Source: an uncultured Clostridia bacterium
GTDB taxonomy: Bacteria; Bacillota; Clostridia; TANB77; CAG-508
Reading direction: 5' to 3'
Length of the DNA stretch: 58,466 bases
Assembly (NCBI GenBank): GCA_947631385.1
Contig: CANRLE010000002.1
Coordinates: 1-58,466 of the forward strand
Positions 27,484-36,212 of this stretch are shown here, piece after piece. The notes beneath the pieces were generated by a model that was given only the letters and a program-made list of their open reading frames with translations, ran no database searches and was not told the origin of the DNA. The position numbers were made by a program, and so were the translations under genes. Position 1 is the first letter of the stretch, and the number at the start of each line of letters is the position of its first letter.

Positions 27484-27906
27484 ATGAACGAATACAAATT
27501 TGAAGACATAAAAATTGGAATGGAAGAACAATTTCAAGTTTCTATTACTGATAAAATGGTACAGTCATTCCGTGAAATAACAGGAGATATTAATCCTTTA
27601 CATAACGATTTAGAGTATGTAAAATCTAAGGGCTATAACCAAAAAGTTATTTATGGAATGCTTACTTCCTCATTTTTGTCAACTTTAGCAGGAGTATATA
27701 TTCCAGGTAAATATAGTCTTATACATAGTGTAGAGATCTTATTTAAAAAACCTGTATTCATTTCAAGTAGTCCTTTAACAATAAAAGGAAAAGTAACAGA
27801 AATAAATGATGTATTTAAATGCTTTACAATGAATGTAGAAATTTTAAATAATAAAAATGAAAAAGTATTAAGAGGAAAAATGAAAGTAGGAGTTATAAAT
27901 GAGTGA
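27484..27906 (+). CDS. MaoC-like hot-dog fold hydratase/dehydratase
   Basis: A 140-residue single hot-dog protein with the catalytic hydratase-2 motif in REITGDINPLHNDLEY (Asp and His), then VIYGMLTSSFLSTLAGVYIPG and a C-terminal strand pair. MaoC and PhaJ enzymes hydrate enoyl thioesters or dehydrate (R)-3-hydroxyacyl thioesters. It stands between the ACP and an SDR reductase, a set able to reshape the thioester on the ACP. It overlaps the next gene by eight bases. The substrate is not known; the motif is intact, so activity is expected. Confidence 0.85.
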   Translation: MNEYKFEDIKIGMEEQFQVSITDKMVQSFREITGDINPLHNDLEYVKSKGYNQKVIYGMLTSSFLSTLAGVYIPGKYSLIHSVEILFKKPVFISSSPLTIKGKVTEINDVFKCFTMNVEILNNKNEKVLRGKMKVGVINE

Positions 27907-28633
27907 GAAAGTATTATTAGTAACAGGTGCATCTTCAGATATAGGAGTAAGTCTAATAAATAAAGTAAATAAAGATTATGAGTATATTATTGCGCATCAT
28001 AACAGTGATGCTAATAATTTAGTAGAACTTAAAGAAAAACTAGGAGAAAAATTAATTCTTATAAAAGGAAATTTTAAAGATGAAGGTGCAACATATAAAT
28101 TTGTAGAAGATATTAAAGAAATTGGAAAAATACCAACACATATTGTGCATTTACCAGCAGGAAAAATTGAAAATTTAAAATTTCCTAAATTAACATGGGA
28201 TAAATTTCAAGACGATTTAAATATAGCACTTCGTTCGTTAGTTATTATTTTAAATAGTTTTTTACCAATTATGGCTAAAAATAAATGTGGGAAAATAATT
28301 ATTATGCTAACTTCTTATACAACCAATATTCCTCCTAAATATTTAGCAAGCTATGTGACTTCCAAATATGCTCTATTAGGACTATTGAAAGCACTTGCAA
28401 ATGAGTATTCTGATAAAGGAATAAGAATTAATGGTATTTCTCCGTCTATGATAGAAACAAAATTTTTAAAAGACATTCCAGAATTAATTATAAAGCAAAA
28501 TGCAATGAATAGTCCAACTGGAAAGAATTTATCAATAGATGATGTGGTTCCAATGTTTCAGTTTTTATTGTCAGAGGAAGCAGATAGTATTACTGGACAG
28601 AATATAGCAATTACTAATGGAAATATCATGTAA
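27899..28633 (+). CDS. Short-chain dehydrogenase/reductase (FabG-like)
   Basis: A 244-residue classical SDR with the cofactor motif TGASSDIG at residues 9-16, where Asp takes the place of the usual Gly before Ile. The catalytic residues lie in MLTSYTTNIPPKYLASYVTSKYALLG (Ser, Tyr, Lys), and ISPSMIETKFL and ITGQNIAITNG follow. FabG-type enzymes reduce 3-ketoacyl-ACP. In this operon it could act with the MaoC-like protein on the ACP-bound group, or oxidise/reduce glyceryl-ACP. It overlaps the MaoC gene by eight bases and is followed at 21 bases by the MBOAT gene after AGAAGGAGGAAG. Confidence 0.88.
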   Translation: MSEKVLLVTGASSDIGVSLINKVNKDYEYIIAHHNSDANNLVELKEKLGEKLILIKGNFKDEGATYKFVEDIKEIGKIPTHIVHLPAGKIENLKFPKLTWDKFQDDLNIALRSLVIILNSFLPIMAKNKCGKIIIMLTSYTTNIPPKYLASYVTSKYALLGLLKALANEYSDKGIRINGISPSMIETKFLKDIPELIIKQNAMNSPTGKNLSIDDVVPMFQFLLSEEADSITGQNIAITNGNIM

Positions 28634-28653
28634 TAGAAGGAGGAAGAATAATT

Positions 28654-30195
28654 ATGGTTTTAACATCTTTTGTTTTCCTAATATTTTGTGTGATTACTAT
28701 ATTTATATATTATATTGTTCCAAAAAAGTTGCAGTGGTGTATTTTATTAATATCAAGTATTATTTTTTTGTTTTGGAATAATTTTAGTATATCAACAGTT
28801 ATACAAGCATTAATAGTTTTAATTCCAACTTATATTTTAGGAAGATTAATAGATAAAAATTATAATACAGAAAAAGCAAAAAAATTTTTAATTTTAGGAA
28901 TTTTAATAATTTTAGCACAATTAATTTATTTAAAATATACAAATTTATTTTTAACAACGGCTAATCATATATTTAATTTATTTAATATAGAGTATAAATT
29001 TAACCTTATATATAGAAATTCTTTGATAGGAATTAGTTATTATTCTTTAATTATGATTAGCTATTTAGTAGATATATACCGAGGAACTTGCAAAGCACAA
29101 AAAAACATATTAAAGTGTGCATTGTTTATGTCATATTTTCCAATACTTACTTCAGGACCATTTGTTAGATATGATAATATGGAAAATCAATTATATGAAA
29201 AACATAAGTTCAATTATAAAAATTTGTGTAATGGATTAATTAGAATTTTATGGGGAATGTTTAAAATATTAGTTATTTCTGAAAGATTAGGAATGATAGT
29301 AAATAGTATTTATGGAAATTTAAATGAATTTAACTTTATATTTATTTTTATGGCTGCTATTTTATTTCCTATACAATTATATACTAATTTTTCAGGTTCT
29401 ATTGATGTGATTATGGGAACATCAGAAATTATAGGAATCAAATTGCCAGAAAACTTTAGTTTACCATTTTTTTCAAGGACACTTGCAGAATTTTGGAGAA
29501 ATTGGCATATTACATTAGGGGCTTGGCTTAGGGATTATATTTTTTATCCATTACAAAAATCTAATGTTATGCAAAACCTAAACAAGAAATGCAAGAATAT
29601 ATTCGGTAAAAAAATTGCTAGAAAAATATCTATGTATCTTTCAATGATAATAATGTGGACATTAATAGGAATTTGGCATGGAGGAGCTTATACATATATA
29701 ATTGGTTCAGGATTATTACAATTTTTATTCATTTTTTTAGAAGATATATTAGGTCCAACTTCTAAAAAGATAAATAATAAATTAGGAATCAATACAGAGG
29801 TATTTAGCTATAAATTATACCAAGTAATAAGGACTTATTTGTTATTTTCTTTTGCTATGATTTTCTTTAAGGCTAATAGTGTAACTAATGCTATTGACAT
29901 TATAAGAGGGATTTTCACAATAAGTTTTAGTTCGCTATTTAGTAAAGAAAGGATTTATGCAATGATAAATAATATTGGACTAGATATGTTTGACTTCATA
30001 ATTTTAGTTGTTGCATTAATAGTATTATTTGGTATTCAATTATTAGCACGCAAAGGAAAGATTAGAGAAAAATTGTTTAATCAAAATATTGTATTTAGAT
30101 GGGTAGTTATTTATACTTTAATATTTGGAGTTATAATATTTGGATGCTATGGAGCTGGATATAATCCTACTGCTTTTATATACAGACAATTTTAA
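28654..30195 (+). CDS. MBOAT-family membrane O-acyltransferase (DltB/AlgI-like)
   Basis: A 513-residue protein with about 11 membrane segments. Family landmarks are ILTSGPFVRYDNM, QLYTNFSGSIDVIMG, LPENFSLPFFSRTLAEFWRNWHITLGAWLRDYIFYPL (quoted in part as the conserved RNWHITLGAWLRDYIFYPL) and the catalytic-histidine motif LIGIWHGGAYTYI. DltB and AlgI pass acyl groups across the membrane to extracellular polymers. With an ACP gene in the operon it most resembles DltB, which takes its substrate from the carrier protein DltC. It overlaps or abuts the SGNH-like gene. Confidence 0.92.
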   Translation: MVLTSFVFLIFCVITIFIYYIVPKKLQWCILLISSIIFLFWNNFSISTVIQALIVLIPTYILGRLIDKNYNTEKAKKFLILGILIILAQLIYLKYTNLFLTTANHIFNLFNIEYKFNLIYRNSLIGISYYSLIMISYLVDIYRGTCKAQKNILKCALFMSYFPILTSGPFVRYDNMENQLYEKHKFNYKNLCNGLIRILWGMFKILVISERLGMIVNSIYGNLNEFNFIFIFMAAILFPIQLYTNFSGSIDVIMGTSEIIGIKLPENFSLPFFSRTLAEFWRNWHITLGAWLRDYIFYPLQKSNVMQNLNKKCKNIFGKKIARKISMYLSMIIMWTLIGIWHGGAYTYIIGSGLLQFLFIFLEDILGPTSKKINNKLGINTEVFSYKLYQVIRTYLLFSFAMIFFKANSVTNAIDIIRGIFTISFSSLFSKERIYAMINNIGLDMFDFIILVVALIVLFGIQLLARKGKIREKLFNQNIVFRWVVIYTLIFGVIIFGCYGAGYNPTAFIYRQF

Positions 30196-30211
30196 GGAGG
30201 GAAATTATGTA

Positions 30212-31243
30212 ATGAAAAAAAATATAATTAAATCAATTGTATTTATATTCATTTTTTGTGCTATTTTATTTATTATTACTAAAATACTATGGTTGCCACC
30301 AAATGCTATTTCTTATTTTTATAAAGAAAAAGAAAATTCTTTAGATGTTGTTTATGTTGGAAGTAGTAATGTGTTGGCTCATTTTAATACAACGTTAGCA
30401 TATAATTTATATGGATATACAACAGGCATTTTATCTTCAAATGCGCAACCATTTGCTTTGATAAAGTATTTACTTAAAGAAGCAGAAAAATATCAAAATC
30501 CAAATTTATATATTGTAGATATAACAAAGATAACGGATGATATAGATTACTTTTCAACAGAAAATATTAGAGAATGCGTTGATAGTATGAAATTTTCTAG
30601 AAATAGAATAGAAGCAATTAATGAAGCATTAAGTTATAGAAAAGATGTTAGTAAGAATGAATATATAAATTATTATTTTAGTTTTTTAATGTATCATAAT
30701 AGATGGAAATATAATCCTAAGACTAATATTGTAGGAAACAAAAATTTTTATAAAGGATATTGGTTTACAAAAGAAACTTGTGAAGTAGTACCACAAAATA
30801 CCTATACTTGGAAAAAAGATTTAGTACCATTACAAGAAGATAATAAAAAAATATTAATAAGCTTAATTAATTATATTAATCAAAATAATTTAAAAGTATT
30901 ATTCGTAGTTCCTATAAGGTGTTATGATGAAGAACGAAATGGAAGATTGAATGATGCTATACGAATATTGCAAGAAAATGAATTAAATGTTATTAATTTT
31001 AATACATTAAACGATTTTGATGATATAGATTTTAGTAGGGATTTATATAATGAAGCACATTTGAATGTTTATGGAGCAACTAAATATACATTGTATTTTG
31101 CTAAATACTTAAAGGAAAATTATGAATTAGAAGATCATAGAAATGATGAAAATTATAGTTCATGGAACAAAGAATATGAAAGATTTAAAGAAAACTTTAA
31201 AAAAATGGTTAATAAAAATTATGAGGAATTGTTACAAAAATAA
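30212..31243 (+). CDS. Membrane-anchored SGNH/DltD-AlgJ-like protein
   Basis: About 343 residues with an N-terminal membrane anchor (about 7-26) and an extracellular domain beginning VVYVGSSNVLAHFN, the GxSN block of SGNH-fold esterase/transferases, and ending with NEAHLNVYGATKYTLYF, which holds the conserved His. DltD, AlgJ and AlgX partner MBOAT proteins in transferring acyl groups to polymers outside the cell. I start at 30212 because it begins a standard membrane anchor 12 bases after AAGGAGGG; an in-frame ATG at 30140 lies inside the MBOAT gene. The usual Asp before the His is Asn-Glu here, so activity needs checking. Confidence 0.8.
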   Translation: MKKNIIKSIVFIFIFCAILFIITKILWLPPNAISYFYKEKENSLDVVYVGSSNVLAHFNTTLAYNLYGYTTGILSSNAQPFALIKYLLKEAEKYQNPNLYIVDITKITDDIDYFSTENIRECVDSMKFSRNRIEAINEALSYRKDVSKNEYINYYFSFLMYHNRWKYNPKTNIVGNKNFYKGYWFTKETCEVVPQNTYTWKKDLVPLQEDNKKILISLINYINQNNLKVLFVVPIRCYDEERNGRLNDAIRILQENELNVINFNTLNDFDDIDFSRDLYNEAHLNVYGATKYTLYFAKYLKENYELEDHRNDENYSSWNKEYERFKENFKKMVNKNYEELLQK

Positions 31244-31271
31244 CATTTCTATAACAATTTTGTAACAATAA

Positions 31272-31300
31272 TTGACACAAAAATTCTCTTTTTATATACT
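31272..31300 (+). promoter_or_regulatory. Sigma-A promoter for the dockerin-LRR gene
   Basis: Perfect TTGACA at 31272-31277 and TATACT at 31295-31300 with 17-base spacing, 41 bases before the start codon at 31341. One of the best promoter matches in the window. Confidence 0.75.
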
Positions 31301-31340
31301 TTTAAATGGAAATAAGTAGATAGAAAGGGAATTTTTTTAC

Positions 31341-33194
31341 ATGCAAAAGCGAAAAATAGCAATAACAATTTTAATATTAGCAATCGTGTTATTATTAACA
31401 CCAAAAGCACAAGCAACTGAAAAAGACATCACGCAAACCTTTGTTGATCAAAATTTGCAAAATAGCATATTGGAACTTGCTAAAAATGCTACAGGAGATG
31501 AAAATAAAACAAAAATTTATGAATCCGATATCGATAAAATAGTTGAGAAAGTAGGAGGAACATCCTTAAAACTACAAAATAAAGGAATCAAAAGTTTAGC
31601 AGGTATAGAAGCATTTGCAAATAAAGAAGTTACATGGATTTTCCTTGACTGGAATGAGATTACAGATTTAAATCCATTAAAAACATTCAAAAATTTAACC
31701 AAGATATCTTTTAGTGGTAATCAAGTAAGCGACTTAACACCATTAGCAAGTGTTACAACTTTAGAAAATATAATAGCTATTAACAATAAAATAAGTTCTA
31801 TTGATACAATTAAAAACCTAACTAATATAAAATATATTTGCTTAGATGGAAATAATCTTACAAATATAAATGCTATAACTGATTGGAGCAACTTAATAGA
31901 ATTATCATTTCAAAACAACAAAATTACTGAGATACCTAATTTGGAAAAATTAACACAATTAAATTCAATTAATATTAGTAATAATCAAATTCAAACTATT
32001 AATAATATGGCAAAATTAGAAAGCATAGAAAATTTAGAAATTAATAACAATTTACTTGCCTCATTAGAAGGAGTACAGAATCTTATTAATCTAAAAATAC
32101 TAAGTTGTAGCAATAATCAGCTTAAACAGATTTCCGGATTAGAAAGGCTTTCAAATTTAGAAAATGTAGATTTCAATAAAAATCAAATACAAGATATTAA
32201 TAAACTAAAACAAAATATGAAAATAAAGTACTTATATTTAGATAGTAATGTAATTTTAGATTTTAGTACATTAGAACAATTACCTAATTTACAAAAATAT
32301 AGTATTTATAATCAAAGCATATTCATTGAAGTTAAGGAAAAACTAGTAGGAGATTATATATTAGTTCCATTACCAGATTTATATAGTGCTCTATATAATA
32401 CTAATTCATTTATACATCAAAATAATCTTACTACAGAAGCAATAGGAACTAATTATTATGAAGTTGATAAAAGCAAAAAGAATATAAAACTAAAAGCAAA
32501 TGATTTAAAACGTAATAATATAACAATTCGTGTTTTTGATAATAATAACACATTTTTAACTTATACAATTCAGGCAGACAAAATTGCACCTGTCATAGAG
32601 GGCGTTATTAATAATAAAACTTATATAGAAGAATCTGTTATACCAATTTGCGACGATGATGATATTGGAGATGTACAATTAACAAAAAATGGATTAAAAG
32701 TAGTATATAATTTAGGAGATACTATTAAGGATAATGGAAAATATATATTAAGAATTAGTGACAAAGCGGGAAATCAAGCTACTGCTCAATTTGAAATAAG
32801 AGATGAAATAATAGAAAGTGATACATATAAAATAGATGGACAATATATTACAGGAATTACTTCAAATACAGATTTTAATAATTTTAAGAAATTATTAAAA
32901 ACAGAAGGAAACTATAATATTTATCGAGAAAATCAAAAACTATCAGCTAATCAAATAATCGTGACAGGAGACAAATTGACAACTCAATATGGAAAGAATT
33001 TTTATTTAGTAGTAAAGGGTGATATTACAAAGGATGGATATGCTAATATCAGCGATTTAGTTCGATTAAGAAAATATATACTAAAAATAGATCAATTTAG
33101 TGAATTAGAAAAAAAGGCAGCTGATTTAAGCGGAGACAAAAAAGCAGACATTCAGGATTTGGTATATATTAGACAAACTATAATAAATAAATAA
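31341..33194 (+). CDS. Secreted leucine-rich-repeat protein with C-terminal type I dockerin
   Basis: A 617-residue exported protein. A signal peptide covers residues 1-26 (hydrophobic core, then TPKAQA). About ten internalin-like leucine-rich repeats follow (LTNIKYICLDGNNLTNI type, residues 75-300), then two Ig-like or linker regions. Residues 556-615 form a dockerin with two calcium-binding F-hand segments, GDITKDGYANISDLVRLRKY and ADLSGDKKADIQDLVYIR. Dockerins bind cohesin domains, and the two following genes encode cohesin-like wall proteins. I infer an LRR adhesin mounted on the cell surface through cohesin-dockerin pairing. It has its own promoter, and the next gene begins 11 bases after its stop. 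Confidence 0.88.
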   Translation: MQKRKIAITILILAIVLLLTPKAQATEKDITQTFVDQNLQNSILELAKNATGDENKTKIYESDIDKIVEKVGGTSLKLQNKGIKSLAGIEAFANKEVTWIFLDWNEITDLNPLKTFKNLTKISFSGNQVSDLTPLASVTTLENIIAINNKISSIDTIKNLTNIKYICLDGNNLTNINAITDWSNLIELSFQNNKITEIPNLEKLTQLNSINISNNQIQTINNMAKLESIENLEINNNLLASLEGVQNLINLKILSCSNNQLKQISGLERLSNLENVDFNKNQIQDINKLKQNMKIKYLYLDSNVILDFSTLEQLPNLQKYSIYNQSIFIEVKEKLVGDYILVPLPDLYSALYNTNSFIHQNNLTTEAIGTNYYEVDKSKKNIKLKANDLKRNNITIRVFDNNNTFLTYTIQADKIAPVIEGVINNKTYIEESVIPICDDDDIGDVQLTKNGLKVVYNLGDTIKDNGKYILRISDKAGNQATAQFEIRDEIIESDTYKIDGQYITGITSNTDFNNFKKLLKTEGNYNIYRENQKLSANQIIVTGDKLTTQYGKNFYLVVKGDITKDGYANISDLVRLRKYILKIDQFSELEKKAADLSGDKKADIQDLVYIRQTIINK

Positions 33195-33205
33195 GGAGAA
33201 CTACT

Positions 33206-33874
33206 ATGAGAAAAACTATGATAATATGTTGCTTAATAATTTTTCTATGCTTTCAAGTACCAACTTATGCAGCAAATATTGAATTGAATTTAGAAGCTGA
33301 TAAACAAAATTATATAGTTGAAGGACAAGGACAAAAAATTGAAATTTATGTGAAATTAGGAAATTTTATAAATATTCCAGAAAAAACATCCTTAGGGTTT
33401 TCAGCAATGCTTGCATACGATGAAAATATTTTTGAAAATGTTAATGTTTCAGCCGTAAATGAGTGGAATATTTTATATAATGAAAATAGTCATATATTGC
33501 AAGGAGATACACAAAAAGCAAATTCTAATACAACTATTGCTAAGATAGAATTAAAGTTAAAAGGACAAACTACTAAGCGAAACGAAAGAACTATAATACG
33601 TTTAAAAAATATCATAATTTCAGATGGGAATTTTGAAATAAAACAAGAAAAAGAAATTGAAATTAATATAACCAATAGTACTGTAGAAGAAACAACACAA
33701 CAAATAAAAGAAATATCTGTCTTAACAGGAGAAAACTCATTAAAAGCAATGACTTCATCTTCTGAAAATGAAAGATTACCAAATGTTGGATTACAAAAAA
33801 AATTAATAATTGCAATAGTAATATTGTTAATAGCAATGATTATATTTAGAATAAAAGCACGAAAAATAAAGTAA
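33206..33874 (+). CDS. Cohesin-like surface protein with C-terminal wall-anchor signal
   Basis: A 222-residue exported protein: signal peptide at about 1-23 (ends TYAA), a cohesin-like beta domain at about 24-150 (NIELNLEADKQNY, FSAMLAYDENIFENVNV, TTIAKIELKLKGQT), a short linker and a C-terminal sorting-like signal LPNVG, hydrophobic helix, then RIKARKIK. LPNVG deviates from canonical LPxTG at the fourth position. The adjacent sortase at 35579 is the obvious candidate for anchoring it. It is co-transcribed with the dockerin protein and is its likely binding partner. The cohesin assignment rests on the fold pattern and context, not on a search. Confidence 0.7.
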   Translation: MRKTMIICCLIIFLCFQVPTYAANIELNLEADKQNYIVEGQGQKIEIYVKLGNFINIPEKTSLGFSAMLAYDENIFENVNVSAVNEWNILYNENSHILQGDTQKANSNTTIAKIELKLKGQTTKRNERTIIRLKNIIISDGNFEIKQEKEIEINITNSTVEETTQQIKEISVLTGENSLKAMTSSSENERLPNVGLQKKLIIAIVILLIAMIIFRIKARKIK

Positions 33875-33927
33875 AAAAAGTAATATAAATGTAACAATAA
33901 TGTAATTAAAACGTAAAACAAAATCTA

Positions 33928-33956
33928 TTGTCGATATTTAGTAAAAATGGTAAAAT
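33928..33956 (+). promoter_or_regulatory. Putative promoter of the second cohesin-like gene
   Basis: TTGTCG at 33928-33933 and TAAAAT at 33951-33956, 17 bases apart, about 40 bases before the start codon at 33997. The -35 is only a partial match. Confidence 0.45.
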
Positions 33957-33996
33957 AAACAATGTATAAAATAATAAAATAGAAAGAGGTAATCAA

Positions 33997-34878
33997 ATGA
34001 AGAAAAAAGTATTAATGTTAATTGTTATAATATCTATTTTTGTTATTATTTTTAATTATTGCATAGCAGCTGAGGCAAAAAATATAGAGCTTAATGTACA
34101 GGATCAAATTACTGTTGAAGAAGGAACTGAAACATTAGAAGTAATTGTTGGACTAGGAGAATTTACAGGAATAGAAGATAATGTTGTGCTGGGGCTTGAA
34201 GCACAATTAGAATATAATGAAAATATGTTTACTAGTATAGAAGCAGAAGGAACTAATGGATGGATAGTTACTTATGAACCAGCAACTAAAGTATTAGTGG
34301 GTGAAGTAACATCAGCAATAGCTAAATCTAATACAAACATTGCTAAGATAACATTAAAATTAAAAAGTGGATTAACAGCAGGAACAGAAGGAGAAATTAA
34401 ATTAAATAATGTAATATTAAGTGGCGGTGGTGAAGATGAAAAATTTGAGTTTAATAAGATAGTTAAAGTGGCAGTAGAAGAAAAGCAAACTACAGTACAA
34501 CCAACACCACCAAGCACTCCACAAACACAACAACCTTCAACAACTCCAGAATCGCCAACACCAACTCCATCAACTACAACGCAAACTCCGTCAACTCCAA
34601 GTACTCCAGCAGCACAAACTAATACTCAAGATAATACAAGTAAACAAAATTTAAATACTAATAATAATCGTGCAAATACAAATATACCATCTACTAATAA
34701 TACAAATGTTAAAGATATAGTAGCAACAAATACTAAAACAATAACGTCAGCGACAACGGCAGAAGTTAAAAATATACCTAAAGCAGGAAAAAGTAATATT
34801 CCAATTATAATATTTATAGTTACATTAATATCATTAAGTTTTAGTTTTATTCGTTATAAAAGTATTAAGTTAAAATAA
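33997..34878 (+). CDS. Cohesin-like surface protein with proline/threonine-rich stalk and wall-anchor signal
   Basis: A 293-residue exported protein. A signal peptide (about 1-26) is followed by a cohesin-like domain (about 28-165; NIELNVQDQITVEEG, LGLEAQLEYNENMFTSIEA, TNIAKITLKLKSG). Then comes a low-complexity stalk of about 80 residues rich in Pro, Thr, Ser, Gln and Asn, and a C-terminal IPKAG-like motif, hydrophobic helix and RYKSIKLK tail. It is a relative of the preceding protein (same domain order) with a much longer spacer to cross the wall. The anchor motifs LPNVG and IPKAG share the pattern [LI]PxxG. It has its own promoter and a strong terminator. Confidence 0.75.
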   Translation: MKKKVLMLIVIISIFVIIFNYCIAAEAKNIELNVQDQITVEEGTETLEVIVGLGEFTGIEDNVVLGLEAQLEYNENMFTSIEAEGTNGWIVTYEPATKVLVGEVTSAIAKSNTNIAKITLKLKSGLTAGTEGEIKLNNVILSGGGEDEKFEFNKIVKVAVEEKQTTVQPTPPSTPQTQQPSTTPESPTPTPSTTTQTPSTPSTPAAQTNTQDNTSKQNLNTNNNRANTNIPSTNNTNVKDIVATNTKTITSATTAEVKNIPKAGKSNIPIIIFIVTLISLSFSFIRYKSIKLK

Positions 34879-34884
34879 AGATTG

Positions 34885-34920
34885 AATCAGTATAGTGTTA
34901 AATACTATGCTGATTTTTTT
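34885..34920 (+). terminator. Rho-independent terminator
   Basis: Twelve-base arms AATCAGTATAGT and ACTATGCTGATT (one G-U pair) enclose a seven-base loop and are followed by a run of T. It separates the second cohesin-like gene from the next unit. Confidence 0.9.
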
Positions 34921-34994
34921 ATAAAAGCTTATATATACATATTTCAGTAGTAATAAAAAAATTGAAAAAAATTTATTTTTTTTTCGAAAAACTA

Positions 34995-35023
34995 TTGCAT
35001 AATAAAAATATTAATGTTATAAT
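34995..35023 (+). promoter_or_regulatory. Putative promoter of the sortase operon
   Basis: TTGCAT at 34995-35000 and a perfect TATAAT at 35018-35023 with 17-base spacing, 33 bases before the gene at 35056, which has a strong AAAGGAGGAG site. Confidence 0.6.
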
Positions 35024-35055
35024 TCATATAGTTTAAACAAAAGGAGGAGTTTTAA

Positions 35056-35586
35056 ATGAAAAAACTAATTTCAATTGCAGTTTTATTTGTAATGGTAGCA
35101 GTTTTAGCTACAACAATAGTAAATGCAGAAGGAGTAACACGTAACACACTAGCTGATGAACTTTATGCTATAGGATCAAAATATGGTCTAACAAAAGAAA
35201 ATAAAGTTGAAATCGAAAGATACATCAAAGAATATAACGTAACAGATAAACAAGCTAGTGAAGTTTATGCAAAGGCAACACAAGCTGTTAGTGAACTAGA
35301 AGCAGCTGGAATTACAGATATAAAAGATGTAACACCAGAATTAAAAAGCCGTTTAGTATCACTTGCAAATAGTGCTGCAGAAGTTGTTGGAGCAAAATTA
35401 ACATTAGCAAATGGTAAGTTAGATGTTGTTGGACCAGATGGAAAATTATTTACAACACTTACTTACAAAGACGGAAAATTAGTTTACACAGGAAATAATG
35501 TAAACACAGTTTTAGTTGTTTCTTCAGTAGCAGTTTTAGCCCTTGCTACAGCTTTTGTAGCAAAAAGAAAAATGGCTAATGCATAA
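35056..35586 (+). CDS. Exported protein with C-terminal membrane anchor, adjacent to sortase
   Basis: A 176-residue protein with a signal peptide (about 1-24, ends VNAEG), a helical charged domain (25-105: IKDVTPELKSRLVSLANSAAEVVGAKLTLANGKLDV in pieces) and a beta stretch KLDVVGPDGKLF. The C-terminus has LVYTGNN, a hydrophobic helix and KRKMANA. The last part has the layout of a sortase signal, but with YTGNN instead of LPxTG. The sortase gene overlaps its end by eight bases, so it could be a dedicated substrate or partner. I recall no firm family name. Strong promoter and ribosome site suggest high expression. Confidence 0.6.
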   Translation: MKKLISIAVLFVMVAVLATTIVNAEGVTRNTLADELYAIGSKYGLTKENKVEIERYIKEYNVTDKQASEVYAKATQAVSELEAAGITDIKDVTPELKSRLVSLANSAAEVVGAKLTLANGKLDVVGPDGKLFTTLTYKDGKLVYTGNNVNTVLVVSSVAVLALATAFVAKRKMANA

Positions 35587-36199
35587 CAAAATTATTGGGA
35601 AAACAATAAAAGCAACTATTAGTAAAATAATAGTTGCTTTATTCATTACAATAGCTATTGTATTATCAATCTATTTATTTTTAGGGGCTAGAATAAAAGA
35701 AGTGATGTCAATAGCAAGTAAAGTAGCAATAGACAGCGAAAATAAAGAAATAGAACCAATTGTTATTGATGACAATGAAGGTTTAACAAATTATCCTGAA
35801 TATGGAACACAATATGCCACAATAGAAATTCCTTCAATCAATGTAAATTTGCCAGTTTATTTTGGTGATACATTAGATATTTTAAAAAAAGGAGTTGGAC
35901 ATTCAGCAGGAAGCTATTTCCCAGGAGAAGGTGGCTCAATTGTATATATGGGACACAATTTTCCTACATTTTTTAGAAGATTTTCTGAACTAAAAAAAGG
36001 TGATGAAATTACTATAAAAGCAACATATGGAGAATATAAATATAAAATATATGATATGCAAATTATTAAAGAAACAGAAACAGAAAAAATTCCAATACAA
36101 GACGAAGAAGAAATTTTAATGGTATATACATGTTATCCATTTAATAATATAGGATATGCAACTCAAAGATATGTAGTATATGCGAAATTAGAAAAATAG
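35579..36199 (+). CDS. Class D-like sortase
   Basis: A 206-residue membrane enzyme: N-terminal anchor (about 18-38), then a sortase beta-barrel with ATIEIPSINVNLPVYFG, HSAGSYFPGEGGSIVYMGHN (catalytic His in MGHNF), and the catalytic Cys in LMVYTCYPFNNIGYATQRYVVYAK with the Arg nine residues later. The TCYPF motif and size fit class D enzymes of Clostridia and Bacilli. Sortases cleave C-terminal sorting signals and join proteins to peptidoglycan; candidate substrates nearby end in LPNVG, IPKAG and LVYTG motifs. The ATG lies within the last codons of the preceding gene. Confidence 0.92.
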   Translation: MHNKIIGKTIKATISKIIVALFITIAIVLSIYLFLGARIKEVMSIASKVAIDSENKEIEPIVIDDNEGLTNYPEYGTQYATIEIPSINVNLPVYFGDTLDILKKGVGHSAGSYFPGEGGSIVYMGHNFPTFFRRFSELKKGDEITIKATYGEYKYKIYDMQIIKETETEKIPIQDEEEILMVYTCYPFNNIGYATQRYVVYAKLEK

Positions 36200-36212
36200 A
36201 AGGGAGAAGAAA

